Shown here: in pieces, positions 1-9,614 of the stretch
Numbering within the stretch: position 1 is the first letter of the stretch
Layout: every line of letters begins with the position of its first letter
Source: an uncultured Eubacteriales bacterium
GTDB lineage: Bacteria > Bacillota > Clostridia > Oscillospirales > UBA644
DNA: 41,685 nt
Assembly: GCA_905207625.1 (NCBI GenBank)
Contig: CAJLLT010000018.1
Location: 1 to 41,685, forward strand
Direction of reading: 5' to 3'
The notes under the pieces: generated by a model
Databases searched by the model: none
Told to the model about the DNA's origin: nothing
The model's input: the letters and a program-made list of their open reading frames with translations, nothing else
Position numbers and translations under genes: made by a program

Positions 1-21
1 AGGAGGTCCAAAGGACCTCCT
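1..21 (-). terminator. Hairpin, probable terminator of the ABC exporter operon
   Basis: A perfect 9-bp stem with a 3-base loop (AGGAGGTCC, AAA, GGACCTCCT) lies about 46 bases past the stop codon of the ABC half-transporter that ends at 68. On the minus strand any T-tract would fall outside the window, so the terminator call rests on stem strength and position only. Confidence 0.55.
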
Positions 22-67
22 TCCGCTTGATTCATTAATCTTATAACAAGTGCATTCACAGGGTATT

Positions 68-1798
68 TCACTTTTCAAACTGGCTGTTGTAAAGCTTTGT
101 ATAAAAACCGTTTTTGGCTATCAGCTGATCGTGATTTCCCTGCTCTATGACTGAGCCGTTATTCATAACAAGGATCAGATCCGCATTCCGTATAGTGGAA
201 AGTCTATGAGCGACAATAAATGAAGTTCTGCCTTTCATCAGATACTCAAAAGCCTTCTGAATACGCTGTTCGGTGAGAGTATCTATATTGCTCGTGGCTT
301 CATCAAGGATAAGCATCGGAGGCTGCAGCAACAGTATTCTTGCGATACAAAGCAGCTGCTTTTGTCCTGAAGATATATTGTCCCCTGATTCGGAAATCAC
401 GGTATCATACCCCTGCGGAAGGCGCTCGATAAAGCTATCCGCATAAGCCATTTTTGCCGCATGAACGATTTCCTGTTCCGTCGCGTCAGGTCGGCCGTAA
501 GCAATATTTTCCCGGACTGTTCCGTTGAAAAGCCAGGATTCCTGGAGAACCATACCGTAGTTACGGCGAAGTTCATCCCTGCCTACGGTGCGTATGTCTG
601 TATTTTCCAGGCTTATGATCCCATCGGTAACGTCATAAAAACGCATCAGCAGATTTATCAATGTCGTTTTCCCGCAGCCCGTCGGACCTACTATGGCGAC
701 ACGTTGTCCGCTCCTGACCGTAAGATTCAGATTCTTTATCAACTCCCGTTCCGGAGTATATGAAAAAGCAACATTCCGGAAGTCCAGTGCCCCATTCACC
801 TGCGGCAGTGTGTTTTCCCTGTTTTCAGTTTCGGAGGGAGAATCCAGAAGGTCGAACACCCTGTCGGCTGAGGCCAGTGCGGACTGGAATTCGGCAATTA
901 CTCCGGATATCTCATTGAAGGGTTTAGTGTACTGGTTGGCATAACTGAGCAGACACGAAAGCTGTCCGACTGAAATACGTCCGCTTATGGCGCTCAGTGC
1001 TCCTGTGACCCCTACAAGGGCATATACAAGTCCATTGACAAATCTTGTACAGGGATTGACCAAAGCGGAGTAAAACTGGGCCTTGAATCCGCAATCCAGT
1101 AACTCAACATTTATCCCGTCAAACTTTTCAAAAGAGTTTTCCTCATACATCATAGCCTTGACGGTCTTCTGGTTCCCCAGCATTTCCTCAACAACGCCGT
1201 TGAGTTTGCCCCGAACCCGGCTCTGCTCGGAAAACATGCGGTGGCACGCTCTGGTTATTACGGACGCAACCACAAGAGACAGAGGGGTAACAACAACCAC
1301 GACCGCTCCGATAACTATATTGACGGAAAACATGAATATCAGCGTTCCGATGATCGTCACCAGACCCGAAAACAGCTGTGTGAATCCCTGCAAAAGGCCG
1401 TCGGAAACGGTATCGATATCCCCTACGACACGGGTTATCAGGTCACCGTGAGCGTGACTGTCTATATAACTGATGGGAACGGAATTAAGCTTGTTGAACG
1501 CATCCATGCGCATGGATCTGACAGCCCCGAAGGTTAGCCGGTTAGTGAAAAGATTCAGTATCCAGCCAAATACACCTGAGCCCACAACAGTTGCCGCAAG
1601 AAGCATGGAATACTTCCATATCCCGGCAAAATCCACGTCCTCCGTGCCGATGATGCAGTCCACAGCTTTACCGATTATTATCGGAACGTAAAGGGAAAGA
1701 ATTACGCTTACCGCAGCGCATACCACTGCTCCGGCGAGGTACGGCAAAAGAGAATGTGTGTAACGCAGCAATCTGGAAAAAGTCTTTTTATTCTTCAT
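68..1798 (-). CDS. ABC exporter half-transporter, consensus Walker B subunit
   Basis: A 576-residue membrane ABC exporter subunit of the multidrug/lipid type, with an N-terminal six-helix membrane domain (about residues 15-310) followed by an ATPase domain. Walker A is GPTGCGKT at 371-378, and the Walker B motif ends LILDE with the catalytic Glu at 500. The switch His is in AHRLST. The signature reads ISSGQ (475-479) instead of LSGGQ. The ATG at 1798 was chosen because the reading frame opens earlier only inside the upstream gene; it gives an 11-base overlap with that gene, typical of translational coupling. With the upstream partner it should form a heterodimer in which this chain supplies the intact Walker B and the deviant signature. 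The transported substrate cannot be told from sequence. Confidence 0.93.
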   Translation of the reverse strand: MKNKKTFSRLLRYTHSLLPYLAGAVVCAAVSVILSLYVPIIIGKAVDCIIGTEDVDFAGIWKYSMLLAATVVGSGVFGWILNLFTNRLTFGAVRSMRMDAFNKLNSVPISYIDSHAHGDLITRVVGDIDTVSDGLLQGFTQLFSGLVTIIGTLIFMFSVNIVIGAVVVVVTPLSLVVASVITRACHRMFSEQSRVRGKLNGVVEEMLGNQKTVKAMMYEENSFEKFDGINVELLDCGFKAQFYSALVNPCTRFVNGLVYALVGVTGALSAISGRISVGQLSCLLSYANQYTKPFNEISGVIAEFQSALASADRVFDLLDSPSETENRENTLPQVNGALDFRNVAFSYTPERELIKNLNLTVRSGQRVAIVGPTGCGKTTLINLLMRFYDVTDGIISLENTDIRTVGRDELRRNYGMVLQESWLFNGTVRENIAYGRPDATEQEIVHAAKMAYADSFIERLPQGYDTVISESGDNISSGQKQLLCIARILLLQPPMLILDEATSNIDTLTEQRIQKAFEYLMKGRTSFIVAHRLSTIRNADLILVMNNGSVIEQGNHDQLIAKNGFYTKLYNSQFEK

Positions 1799-3515
1799 CT
1801 GCTGTTCCTCCCCCCTGCTGTGACCGGCATATTTCCATGTATGTCGGGCAGGTTCTGCGCAACTGTTCGTCGCTGCCGATCCCCATAACCTTTCCGTTAT
1901 CAAGGACAATTATAAAATCGGCACCCTGAACCGCAGAAACCCGTTGAGAAACAATAAACACGATCTTCCCGTCAATGTCCTCACGTAGGGCTTTGCGTAA
2001 GGCGGCATCAGTGGCAAAATCAAGTGCCGAAGCGCTGTCGTCAAGAATGAGTACCGGAGGATCACCTACAAGAGCTCTGGCGATAGTCAACCGCTGCTTC
2101 TGACCACCCGAAAGGTTCTTGCCTCCCTGCTCTACCCTGCCGGAAAGCCCTTCGGAGAATCTTTCCACAACATTTTCCGCCTGAGCCGTCTTTACCGCCT
2201 TCATTATCTCAATATCATCAGCATCCGGCTTTCTCATGGTAAGATTTTCTCTTACCGTTCCGGAAAACAGTACAGCCTTCTGAGGAACTACTCCTACAGC
2301 GGACCGAAGTGAAGACATGTCATATCCGGTGATATCCCTGCCGTTTATGAGTATCTTTCCCCGGGAAATATCGTAAAACCTGGGAATAAGATTAACCAGA
2401 GTTGATTTTCCCGCACCTGTTCCTCCGATAACGCCTACCGTGGTTCCCGAGGTGGCAGAGAAGGTCACACCTTCTATATCATTTTTCGTCCCGTTGTAAG
2501 AAAACGAAACGTCACGGAACTCAATACTTTCAATGCCGTCGCTGAGTTTTTCCGTTCCGTTTTTCATTGTTACTTCTGTATCAAGGATATTGTTTACCCT
2601 TGCGGCTGAAGCGGCGGATTTGGTGAAGATGACAACCAGATTTGCCACGACTATCATAGCGAGAATAATCTGATTTATATAATTAATCAGGGCAATGATT
2701 TCGCCCTGCGTCAACGCGCCGTTGAACACCCGGTGTCCGCCGAAAGAAAGAATTGCGATAATTGCGAAGTTCAGTATCACACTTACCGCCGGACTGAGCA
2801 GTGCGGAAAGTTTGTTTATACGGACAGTTGAGCGGATAAAATCATCGTTTGCCTGTTCGAAACGCTGTTTTTCCGTATCCTGTTTGGAAAAAGCTCTGAC
2901 GACCCGTACCCCGGTGAGATTTTCCCTGGTAATAAGGGAAACCTTGTCAAGTTTTTTCTGTATAGACCGGTAAAACGGGATAGACTTTGACATTATCAGG
3001 TACAGGACGAGCCCGATAAGGGGGGTGGCTATAATAATAATTATTGAAAGCTGCAGGTCGATAAATACCGACATGACTATAGCACCCAGCACAAGAAACG
3101 GAGCTCTGATAACAAGGCGGATGAGCATTGCCACCGCAACCTGAAGCTGATTTACATCATTAGTGACAACATTTATTATTGACGATGTTCCGAATCTGTC
3201 CAGTTCGGAATAAGAAAAAGCGTTGATATGCCGGAAAATATCACGGCGCATTGCCGTACCTATTCCCTGAGAGGCCTTGGAAGCAAAGTACTGGCAAACA
3301 AGAGAACTGCAAAGTCCCACAAGTCCCAGACCTGCCATTATCAGTCCCATCCGGATAACATATCCCTTATCCGAGGAAGGGATTCCCACATCTATGATCT
3401 TTGCCATTACCAAAGGAACTATAAGCTCGAAAACGGCCTCGATCCACTTGAAAATGGGGCCTACTATAACCTCTTTTTTAAACAACGGGAGATATTTTTT
3501 TGCAAGTTTAAACAT
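1788..3515 (-). CDS. ABC exporter half-transporter, degenerate ATP-site subunit
   Basis: A 575-residue ABC exporter subunit with a membrane domain in roughly residues 15-305 and an ATPase domain from about 330. Walker A is GGTGAGKST (364-372) and the signature is a canonical LSGGQ (468-472). The Walker B region reads LILDD, so the catalytic Glu is Asp at 493. The switch histidine is replaced by Gln (SQR at about 523-525). These are the hallmarks of the degenerate-site subunit of heterodimeric exporters such as TM287/288 and BmrC/D. The Shine-Dalgarno GAAGGA sits 8 bases before the ATG. The gene is 66 bases downstream of valS with a large hairpin between them. Export of drugs, peptides or lipids are all possible. 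Confidence 0.92.
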   Translation of the reverse strand: MFKLAKKYLPLFKKEVIVGPIFKWIEAVFELIVPLVMAKIIDVGIPSSDKGYVIRMGLIMAGLGLVGLCSSLVCQYFASKASQGIGTAMRRDIFRHINAFSYSELDRFGTSSIINVVTNDVNQLQVAVAMLIRLVIRAPFLVLGAIVMSVFIDLQLSIIIIIATPLIGLVLYLIMSKSIPFYRSIQKKLDKVSLITRENLTGVRVVRAFSKQDTEKQRFEQANDDFIRSTVRINKLSALLSPAVSVILNFAIIAILSFGGHRVFNGALTQGEIIALINYINQIILAMIVVANLVVIFTKSAASAARVNNILDTEVTMKNGTEKLSDGIESIEFRDVSFSYNGTKNDIEGVTFSATSGTTVGVIGGTGAGKSTLVNLIPRFYDISRGKILINGRDITGYDMSSLRSAVGVVPQKAVLFSGTVRENLTMRKPDADDIEIMKAVKTAQAENVVERFSEGLSGRVEQGGKNLSGGQKQRLTIARALVGDPPVLILDDSASALDFATDAALRKALREDIDGKIVFIVSQRVSAVQGADFIIVLDNGKVMGIGSDEQLRRTCPTYMEICRSQQGGGTADEE

Positions 3516-3536
3516 ATTCTGATCCTTCGTTTTTTA

Positions 3537-3570
3537 ACGGCAAATACCGGAAATAACCGGTATTTGCCGT
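3537..3570 (-). repeat. 14-bp intergenic hairpin between valS and the ABC exporter genes
   Basis: A perfect 14-bp inverted repeat with a 6-base loop. On the minus strand a T6 run lies just 5' of the stem and an A6 run just 3' of it, so the stem may extend by A-U pairs. There is no T-tract on the 3' side in the direction of transcription, so this is not a standard intrinsic terminator. It may act as an mRNA processing or stability element, or as a partial terminator. Confidence 0.6.
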
Positions 3571-3581
3571 CTGAAAAAAGC

Positions 3582-6212
3582 CTATTTGCAAAGAGATGCG
3601 TAGACCTTTTCTACGTTCTCCAGAAGCTTGACATAGTTTTCCCTCTTGGCTCTCTCGTCCTCCACGACCTTTGCGGGAGCTTTTGAGATGAAGCCTTCAT
3701 TGGAAAGCTTTTTGTCGATACGTTCGATCTCACCCGTGAGACGTTCCTTTTCCTTTGTCAGACGGGCTTTTTCCTTTTCCTTGTCCACAAGATCGTCCAT
3801 AGGAATAAATGACTTTGCGTCAGGACTTATGGCGGACGCGGTATTTTCCGTATTCTCCACTTTGGAAACAACTGTCACGCTTCCGGCTCCGGCAAGACGT
3901 TTGAGGAACTCTTCGCAGTTGCGGTACGCCTGCTCATGCTCTGTCTCAATGAAAAGGTGGGTTTTCTTTGAAACGGGAACATTCATATTTGTTCTGATCT
4001 GGCGGATATCCTTAATAAGAGCCTTTACGTTTTCAAGTGCGGATGCCTCGGAGGCAAAGTTGAACTTATCGGAATACTCCGGATATTCAGAGATCATTAT
4101 GGAGCTTCCTTCATGAGGCAGATTCTGCCATATTTCCTCGGTAATAAAGGGCATGAAAGGATGAAGAAGCTTAAGAGTATTGGAAAGAACATAGGCAAGA
4201 ACATTCTGAGCGGAAAGATTTGTTGCCCTGTCGGTATTGGTTTCGAACAAACGGGGCTTTACAAGTTCAATATACCAATCGCACAGATCGTCCCAGATAA
4301 AGTCGTACAGTTTCTGTGCCGCAACACCAAGCTCGCACTTGTCAAGATTTTCACAGACCTCACGGACACAGTTGTTATAGCGGTAAAGTATCCATTTATC
4401 TTCAAGTTCAAGCTTTTCGGGGATGGAGATGCTGTCTATATCGAGGTAAGTAAGGGTGAATCTTGCCGCATTCCAGATTTTATTGGCGAAATTACGGGAA
4501 GATTTCACGACTTCCCAATAAAAGCGCATATCGTTTCCGGGAGAGTTTCCGGTAACCAGGGTAAATCTGAGCGCATCGGCACCGTATTCCTTTATTACAT
4601 CCAGAGGATCGATACCGTTTCCGAGGGATTTACTCATTTTTCTGCCCTGGGAATCTCTGACAAGACCGTGAATAAACACTTTTTCAAACGGAACCTGCCC
4701 TGTATGTTCGATACCGGAGAACATCATTCTCATGACCCAGAACGGGATAATATCGTAGCCGGTAACAAGGACGCTTGTGGGATAGAAATACTCAAGGTCT
4801 TCCGTTTTATCGGGCCAGCCAAGAGTGGAGAAAGGCCAGAGTGCGGAAGAAAACCACGTGTCAAGAGTATCGGGATCCTGGCGCATGGGTCTGCCGCATT
4901 TCGGGCAGACGGCTGAATCATCCTTGGTCACAACCATTTCTCCGCAGTCATCGCAGTAGAAGGCTGGAATACGATGTCCCCACCAGAGCTGACGGGAAAT
5001 GCACCAGTCTCGGATATTTTCAAGCCAGTGAAAATACACCTTTTCGAAGTGCGTGGGGATGAACTTTGTTTCGCCGTTCTTGACAGCGTCGATTGCGGGC
5101 TGAGCAAGAGGTTTCATTTTCACGAACCACTGCTTGGAAATTATGGGTTCAACCGTGGTTCCGCAACGGTAGCACTGACCTACATTATGAGAATGATCTT
5201 CAACCTTTACAAGAAGTCCCATCTGTTCAAGGTCGTGAACCATTGCTTTACGGCACTCATAGCGGTCCATACCCTCATATTTTCCCGCATAGGCATTCAT
5301 AGTCGCATCATCGTTCATGACCTTTATCTGTTCAAGACCGTGGCGCTCTCCGACCATAAAGTCGTTGGGATCATGGGCAGGGGTTATTTTTACGCATCCT
5401 GTTCCGAAATCCTTATCGACGTATTCGTCCGCGATAACGGGAATTTCCCTGTCCGTAAGGGGTAACAACAGTGTTTTGCCTATTATATTCTTATATCTGT
5501 CATCATCGGGATTTACAGCCACGGCGGTATCTCCGAAAAGGGTCTCAGGGCGCGTGGTCGCTATGACCAAAAAATCCTCTGTTCCTTTTATGGGATACTT
5601 TATGTGCCAGAAATGGCCCGCCTGTTCCGCATGTTCGACCTCAGCGTCGGAAAGGGCAGTTATGCAATGAGGACACCAGTTGATGATCCTTGACCCCTGA
5701 TAAATAAGACCCTTTCTGTAGAGGTTCACGAAAACCTCTTTTACAGCCTTGGAGCAACCCTCGTCCATGGTAAAGCGTTCTCTGTCCCAGTCACAGGAAG
5801 AGCCTATCTTCTTGAGCTGGTTTATGATCCTGTTGCCGAACTTATTCTTCCAGTCCCAAACCCTTTCCAGGAACTTTTCTCTTCCAAGATCATAGCGGGT
5901 AAGTCCCTCCTTGACCCGGAGTTCTTCCTCCACTTTTATCTGAGTGGCGATACCTGCATGGTCGGTACCGGGAACCCAGAGTGCACTGTAACCCTGCATC
6001 CTCTTGTATCTGATGAGAATGTCCTGAAGCGTTTCATCAAGGGCATGTCCCATATGAAGCTGTCCGGTAACGTTCGGAGGCGGTATAACTATGGTAAAGG
6101 GCTTCTTTTTCTTATCAACCTTTGCCTTAAAATATCCGTTTTTCATCCAATCCGCATATATGCGGTCCTCAACATCCTGAGGATTGTAATTCTTCTCAAG
6201 TTCGCGTTTCAT
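3582..6212 (-). CDS. valS: Valyl-tRNA synthetase
   Basis: An 876-residue class I aminoacyl-tRNA synthetase that charges tRNA-Val in the cytoplasm. The HIGH motif is HMGH at 53-56 inside PPPNVTGQLHMGH, and KMSKS is at 525-529. The CP1 editing domain carries TTRPET (219-224) and TPAHDPNDF (277-285). Cysteine pairs at 347/350, 420/423 and 436/439 are likely zinc ligands. The C-terminal 60 residues form the charged coiled-coil arm typical of ValRS. Length is normal for a bacterial ValRS. GGAG lies 7 bases before the ATG. The gene is 13 bases downstream of tyrS, last in the tlyA-to-valS run, with no room for a T-box leader. Confidence 0.98.
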   Translation of the reverse strand: MKRELEKNYNPQDVEDRIYADWMKNGYFKAKVDKKKKPFTIVIPPPNVTGQLHMGHALDETLQDILIRYKRMQGYSALWVPGTDHAGIATQIKVEEELRVKEGLTRYDLGREKFLERVWDWKNKFGNRIINQLKKIGSSCDWDRERFTMDEGCSKAVKEVFVNLYRKGLIYQGSRIINWCPHCITALSDAEVEHAEQAGHFWHIKYPIKGTEDFLVIATTRPETLFGDTAVAVNPDDDRYKNIIGKTLLLPLTDREIPVIADEYVDKDFGTGCVKITPAHDPNDFMVGERHGLEQIKVMNDDATMNAYAGKYEGMDRYECRKAMVHDLEQMGLLVKVEDHSHNVGQCYRCGTTVEPIISKQWFVKMKPLAQPAIDAVKNGETKFIPTHFEKVYFHWLENIRDWCISRQLWWGHRIPAFYCDDCGEMVVTKDDSAVCPKCGRPMRQDPDTLDTWFSSALWPFSTLGWPDKTEDLEYFYPTSVLVTGYDIIPFWVMRMMFSGIEHTGQVPFEKVFIHGLVRDSQGRKMSKSLGNGIDPLDVIKEYGADALRFTLVTGNSPGNDMRFYWEVVKSSRNFANKIWNAARFTLTYLDIDSISIPEKLELEDKWILYRYNNCVREVCENLDKCELGVAAQKLYDFIWDDLCDWYIELVKPRLFETNTDRATNLSAQNVLAYVLSNTLKLLHPFMPFITEEIWQNLPHEGSSIMISEYPEYSDKFNFASEASALENVKALIKDIRQIRTNMNVPVSKKTHLFIETEHEQAYRNCEEFLKRLAGAGSVTVVSKVENTENTASAISPDAKSFIPMDDLVDKEKEKARLTKEKERLTGEIERIDKKLSNEGFISKAPAKVVEDERAKRENYVKLLENVEKVYASLCK

Positions 6213-6225
6213 ATTTATCTCCGGA

Positions 6226-7443
6226 TTATCTGATTACTGTTTTAATAAAGCTTTTTTTGCCCTTTTTGACAATTTTTCCGTCAAGTTCCGCTTTTGTAAA
6301 CGTTTTTGCAACCGACGTTACCTTCTCATCGGCGACAAAGACGCCACCCTGTTCCACAAGACGTCTTGCCTCTCCCTTGGAGGGGGCCTGCTTTGTCTTT
6401 ACAAGCAGATCAGCAACAGAAATACAACCGTCAATGAAATCGGCATCGGTAAGTTCGCATTCGGGAGCGTTCTCCCCGTTTCCGCCGCCGAAAAGCGCAC
6501 GGGCAGCCTGCTGCGCTTTTTCCGCTTCCTGTTGTCCGTGAACAAGGTTGGTAAGTTCAAAAGCGAGGATCTCCTTTGCCGTATTGATACGGTTATCTGT
6601 CCAGGTCTCCATCTGCTCGATCTGCTCTATAGGCAGGAATGTAAGCATCTTCAGGCACTTTATAACATCAGCGTCGTCAACATTTCTCCAGTACTGATAG
6701 AAGTCATACGGAGAAGTTTTCTTTGCGTCAAGCCATACCGCATTACCCGCAGTTTTACCCATTTTCTTGCCCTGAGAATCGGTAAGAAGGGTTATGGTCA
6801 TGGCATGGGCGTCCTTGCCCAGTTTACGGCGGATAAGTTCGGTTCCTCCGAGCATATTTGACCACTGATCGTCGCCGCCGAACTGCATATTGCAACCGTA
6901 GGTTTTGAACAGGTGGTAGAAGTCGTAGGACTGCATTATCATGTAATTGAATTCGAGGAAGGAAAGACCTTTCTCCATTCTCTGCTTATAACACTCTGCA
7001 CGAAGCATATTATTAACGGAGAAGCAGGCGCCTACCTCACGCAAAAGATCGACATAGTTCAGATCAAGCAGCCAGTCGGCGTTATTCACCATCTGAGCCT
7101 TACCTTCACCGAACTCAATAAACCGCTCCATCTGACGCTTGAAACACTCGGCGTTGTGCTCTATATCCTCACGGGTAAGCATCTTGCGCATATCCGTTCT
7201 GCCGGAGGGGTCACCGATCATCGTCGTTCCGCCGCCGATAAGTGCCACGGGCTTATTCCCCGCCATCTGTAAACGCTTCATAAGCGTGAGAGCCATAAAA
7301 TGACCTGCGGTAAGGCTGTCCGCGGTACAGTCAAAGCCTATATAAAACTTTGCGTTGCCGCTGTTTACCATCTCTCTGATTTCTTCTCTGTTGGTAACCT
7401 GAGCTATAAGACCACGTCGCTCAAGATCCTCAAAAACTCCCAT
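6226..7443 (-). CDS. tyrS: Tyrosyl-tRNA synthetase
   Basis: A 405-residue class I TyrRS that attaches tyrosine to tRNA-Tyr. The Rossmann catalytic domain holds the signature region DCTADSLTAGH, where the usual HIGH-type motif reads TAGH (45-48). The second motif is KMGKT (227-231). The GGDDQWSN block (189-196) contributes to tyrosine and adenylate binding. The C-terminal 60 residues are an S4-like RNA-binding domain. The SD AGGAG sits about 7 bases before the ATG. It lies 20 bases downstream of recN and 13 upstream of valS, so two synthetases are cotranscribed with DNA repair and NAD kinase genes. Confidence 0.97.
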   Translation of the reverse strand: MGVFEDLERRGLIAQVTNREEIREMVNSGNAKFYIGFDCTADSLTAGHFMALTLMKRLQMAGNKPVALIGGGTTMIGDPSGRTDMRKMLTREDIEHNAECFKRQMERFIEFGEGKAQMVNNADWLLDLNYVDLLREVGACFSVNNMLRAECYKQRMEKGLSFLEFNYMIMQSYDFYHLFKTYGCNMQFGGDDQWSNMLGGTELIRRKLGKDAHAMTITLLTDSQGKKMGKTAGNAVWLDAKKTSPYDFYQYWRNVDDADVIKCLKMLTFLPIEQIEQMETWTDNRINTAKEILAFELTNLVHGQQEAEKAQQAARALFGGGNGENAPECELTDADFIDGCISVADLLVKTKQAPSKGEARRLVEQGGVFVADEKVTSVAKTFTKAELDGKIVKKGKKSFIKTVIR

Positions 7444-7463
7444 CGTATATCTCCTTAGAATAA

Positions 7464-9119
7464 TTATTTACTGTTATTTATAAGCATTTCCCTTGCCGTC
7501 CGGAGCATTGTCTCGGAAATATCGTTTCCGCCCATGATCCGTGCGAGTTCCTGCGCCCGTCCGTCAAGGTCAAGCTTTGTAAGTTTTGTATAAGTATGTA
7601 AAGCATCGCTGTCTTTACTGATACGGAAATGCGTGTCGGCGTAGGAAGCTATCTGCGCAAGATGCGTAACAACTATTACCTGAACCGTTTCCGACATCTG
7701 TCTGAGCTTGATGGCGATCTTCTGTGCCGCCTGCCCGCTGACCCCGGTATCAATCTCGTCAAAAATCAGAGTCTGGGCATCGTCGCGGTTAAGTATATTG
7801 CGCACCGCCAGCATTATTCTCGAAAGTTCACCGCCGGAAGCTATCTTTCCCAGGGGCTTTGGCTCCTGCCCCACATTCGCGGATATAAGAAACTCCACGA
7901 CATCCATCCCGTCAGGCTCCGGCCTTTTTTCGGAAAAAGACACCTTGAAAACGACCTTTGGCATATCAAGAAACGCAAGCTCTCCGCATATCAGCTTTTC
8001 AAGTTCCTCCGCGGCCTTATGCCGGACAGAAGAAAGTGCCGATGCCTTTTTCAGCATATCAGCCTTGAGCACGGCATACTGCTGGCGCAGTTTTTCAAGC
8101 TCTTCGCCGGAAAACTCTATCTGTTCAAGCTCTGTTTTTGCTTTTTCCAGATATTCAAGCATTGCGGGAATATCTTCACCGTATTTGCGTTTGAATTTAT
8201 GGATAAGTCCGAGACGCTGCTCAACCGAATTCAGTTCTTCCTCGCTGAAGTCTTCGTTTTCCTTGTAATCATACAGTTCCGCCGTAACATCGTCAAGTTC
8301 GGACAGAATATCGTTCAGTTTACTGTTTATCCCCTCCAGTTCAGGGTCGTACCTGACGCTGTCCCCGACCGCGACTGCGGCATCGGACACAAGATCTCTC
8401 GCATTTTTCTCTCCGTCCCGGAGATGTTCATACGCAAGATTCACCCGATCCGTAATTTTTTCCTTGTTCATCAGGACAATGCGCCGTTGCTGAAGCTGCT
8501 GCTCTTCGTCCGGATCAAGTCCGGCTGATTCAATTTCATTTATCTGATACCGGAGCAGGTCAATACGTTCCTGCTTGTCCGAATCGTCAAGGGAAAGGGC
8601 TTTTATTCTCCTCAGCGCATCGAGAGCCTTGTCGTATGCTTCCCTGTATCCGGAAACGGTTTCGCCGTCCCTGGCGAACTCGTCCAGAAACGGAAGATGT
8701 TTTGTCGGATCAAGAAGCAATATATTATCGTGCTGTCCGTGAATATTAATAAGGGATGTTCCGATCTGGCGCAACACCGAACCGGTAACGCTGCGGCCGT
8801 TTATTCTTGCACTGCTGCGTCCCTCCACGGTAAGCTCTCTGGACACGATGACAACATCGTCATCAGCGTCGATTCCGACCCCCGCAAGCTCACGTTTTAA
8901 GGCCTCGTTATTGTCAAATGTGGCACAGGCAAAGGCTTTTTCGCATCCGGTACGGACAAGATCCCTCGACGTTCTTGAACCGAGTATCATTCCTATGGAA
9001 TCGATAAGTATACTTTTACCCGCACCCGTTTCACCGGTGAGTACGGTAAAACCGGGTCCGAAGGACACGTCAAGTTTTTCAATTACCGCGATATTCTCGA
9101 TATGAAGCTCGCGTAACAT
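7464..9119 (-). CDS. recN: DNA repair protein RecN
   Basis: A 551-residue SMC-like ATPase of double-strand break repair. The N-terminal ATPase half has Walker A GETGAGKS at 29-36. A long charged coiled-coil region spans about residues 150-385. The C-terminal half has the ABC signature ASGGELSR followed by Walker B TLIFDEIDTGVSG. Length is normal for the family. GGAGG precedes the ATG. RecN next to argR, nadK and tlyA is a very common order in Firmicutes. No SOS box is identifiable because the gene is internal to an operon. Confidence 0.97.
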   Translation of the reverse strand: MLRELHIENIAVIEKLDVSFGPGFTVLTGETGAGKSILIDSIGMILGSRTSRDLVRTGCEKAFACATFDNNEALKRELAGVGIDADDDVVIVSRELTVEGRSSARINGRSVTGSVLRQIGTSLINIHGQHDNILLLDPTKHLPFLDEFARDGETVSGYREAYDKALDALRRIKALSLDDSDKQERIDLLRYQINEIESAGLDPDEEQQLQQRRIVLMNKEKITDRVNLAYEHLRDGEKNARDLVSDAAVAVGDSVRYDPELEGINSKLNDILSELDDVTAELYDYKENEDFSEEELNSVEQRLGLIHKFKRKYGEDIPAMLEYLEKAKTELEQIEFSGEELEKLRQQYAVLKADMLKKASALSSVRHKAAEELEKLICGELAFLDMPKVVFKVSFSEKRPEPDGMDVVEFLISANVGQEPKPLGKIASGGELSRIMLAVRNILNRDDAQTLIFDEIDTGVSGQAAQKIAIKLRQMSETVQVIVVTHLAQIASYADTHFRISKDSDALHTYTKLTKLDLDGRAQELARIMGGNDISETMLRTAREMLINNSK

Positions 9120-9131
9120 ACTTTCCTCCGA

Positions 9132-9602
9132 CTATTCGTTTTCGTTCATCAGTTCCGTGAGTCTGTTGATTATGTAAAGAGCACCGTCATTATCGTAAGC
9201 GGCAATAAAGATGGTGTCGTCTCCGGCAATGGTACCCACTACCTCTTCATCACCGAGGGAGTCAATGGCGGCGCATGCCCCCATAGCCATACCGGTGTAA
9301 CACTTTATAACAACGATATTCTGCGCTGCCTGCATACTCATGATGCTTTCCTTCAGCATCGTATGATGTCGTGAAGATAGGACACTGTATTTTCCGTCAT
9401 CGGCGGAGGGGGCATATTTGTATTTGCCGTTCTGTCCGATTACCTTCGTCAGATGGAGATCCTTTATATCCCTCGAAACGGTGGCCTGAGTAGTCTTGAA
9501 GCCGTCACGCATGAGATATGAAGTCAGTTCCTCCTGAGTCTCAATGTTATACATTTCGATTATCCGAAGGATCTTTTCCTGCCGCTTTTCTTTCAGTTTC
9601 AT
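9132..9602 (-). CDS. argR: Arginine repressor ArgR
   Basis: A 156-residue transcriptional regulator of arginine metabolism. The N-terminal winged helix (about 1-75) contains the family motif TVSRDIKDLHLTKV. The C-terminal oligomerisation and arginine-binding domain contains the segment GTIAGDDTIFI, matching the family GD[DN]T motif. Arginine binding drives hexamer formation and operator binding in the family. It lies 12 bases upstream of recN and 12 downstream of nadK, a conserved Gram-positive order. The SD is weak (GGCGGTAAG), which fits coupling to nadK. Confidence 0.96.
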   Translation of the reverse strand: MKLKEKRQEKILRIIEMYNIETQEELTSYLMRDGFKTTQATVSRDIKDLHLTKVIGQNGKYKYAPSADDGKYSVLSSRHHTMLKESIMSMQAAQNIVVIKCYTGMAMGACAAIDSLGDEEVVGTIAGDDTIFIAAYDNDGALYIINRLTELMNENE

Positions 9603-9614
9603 CGTTCTTACCGC

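Noticed and set aside
7444..7463. T-box leader before tyrS or valS
   Set aside because: Gaps are 20 and 13 bases and there is no TGGNACCGCG-like T-box motif.
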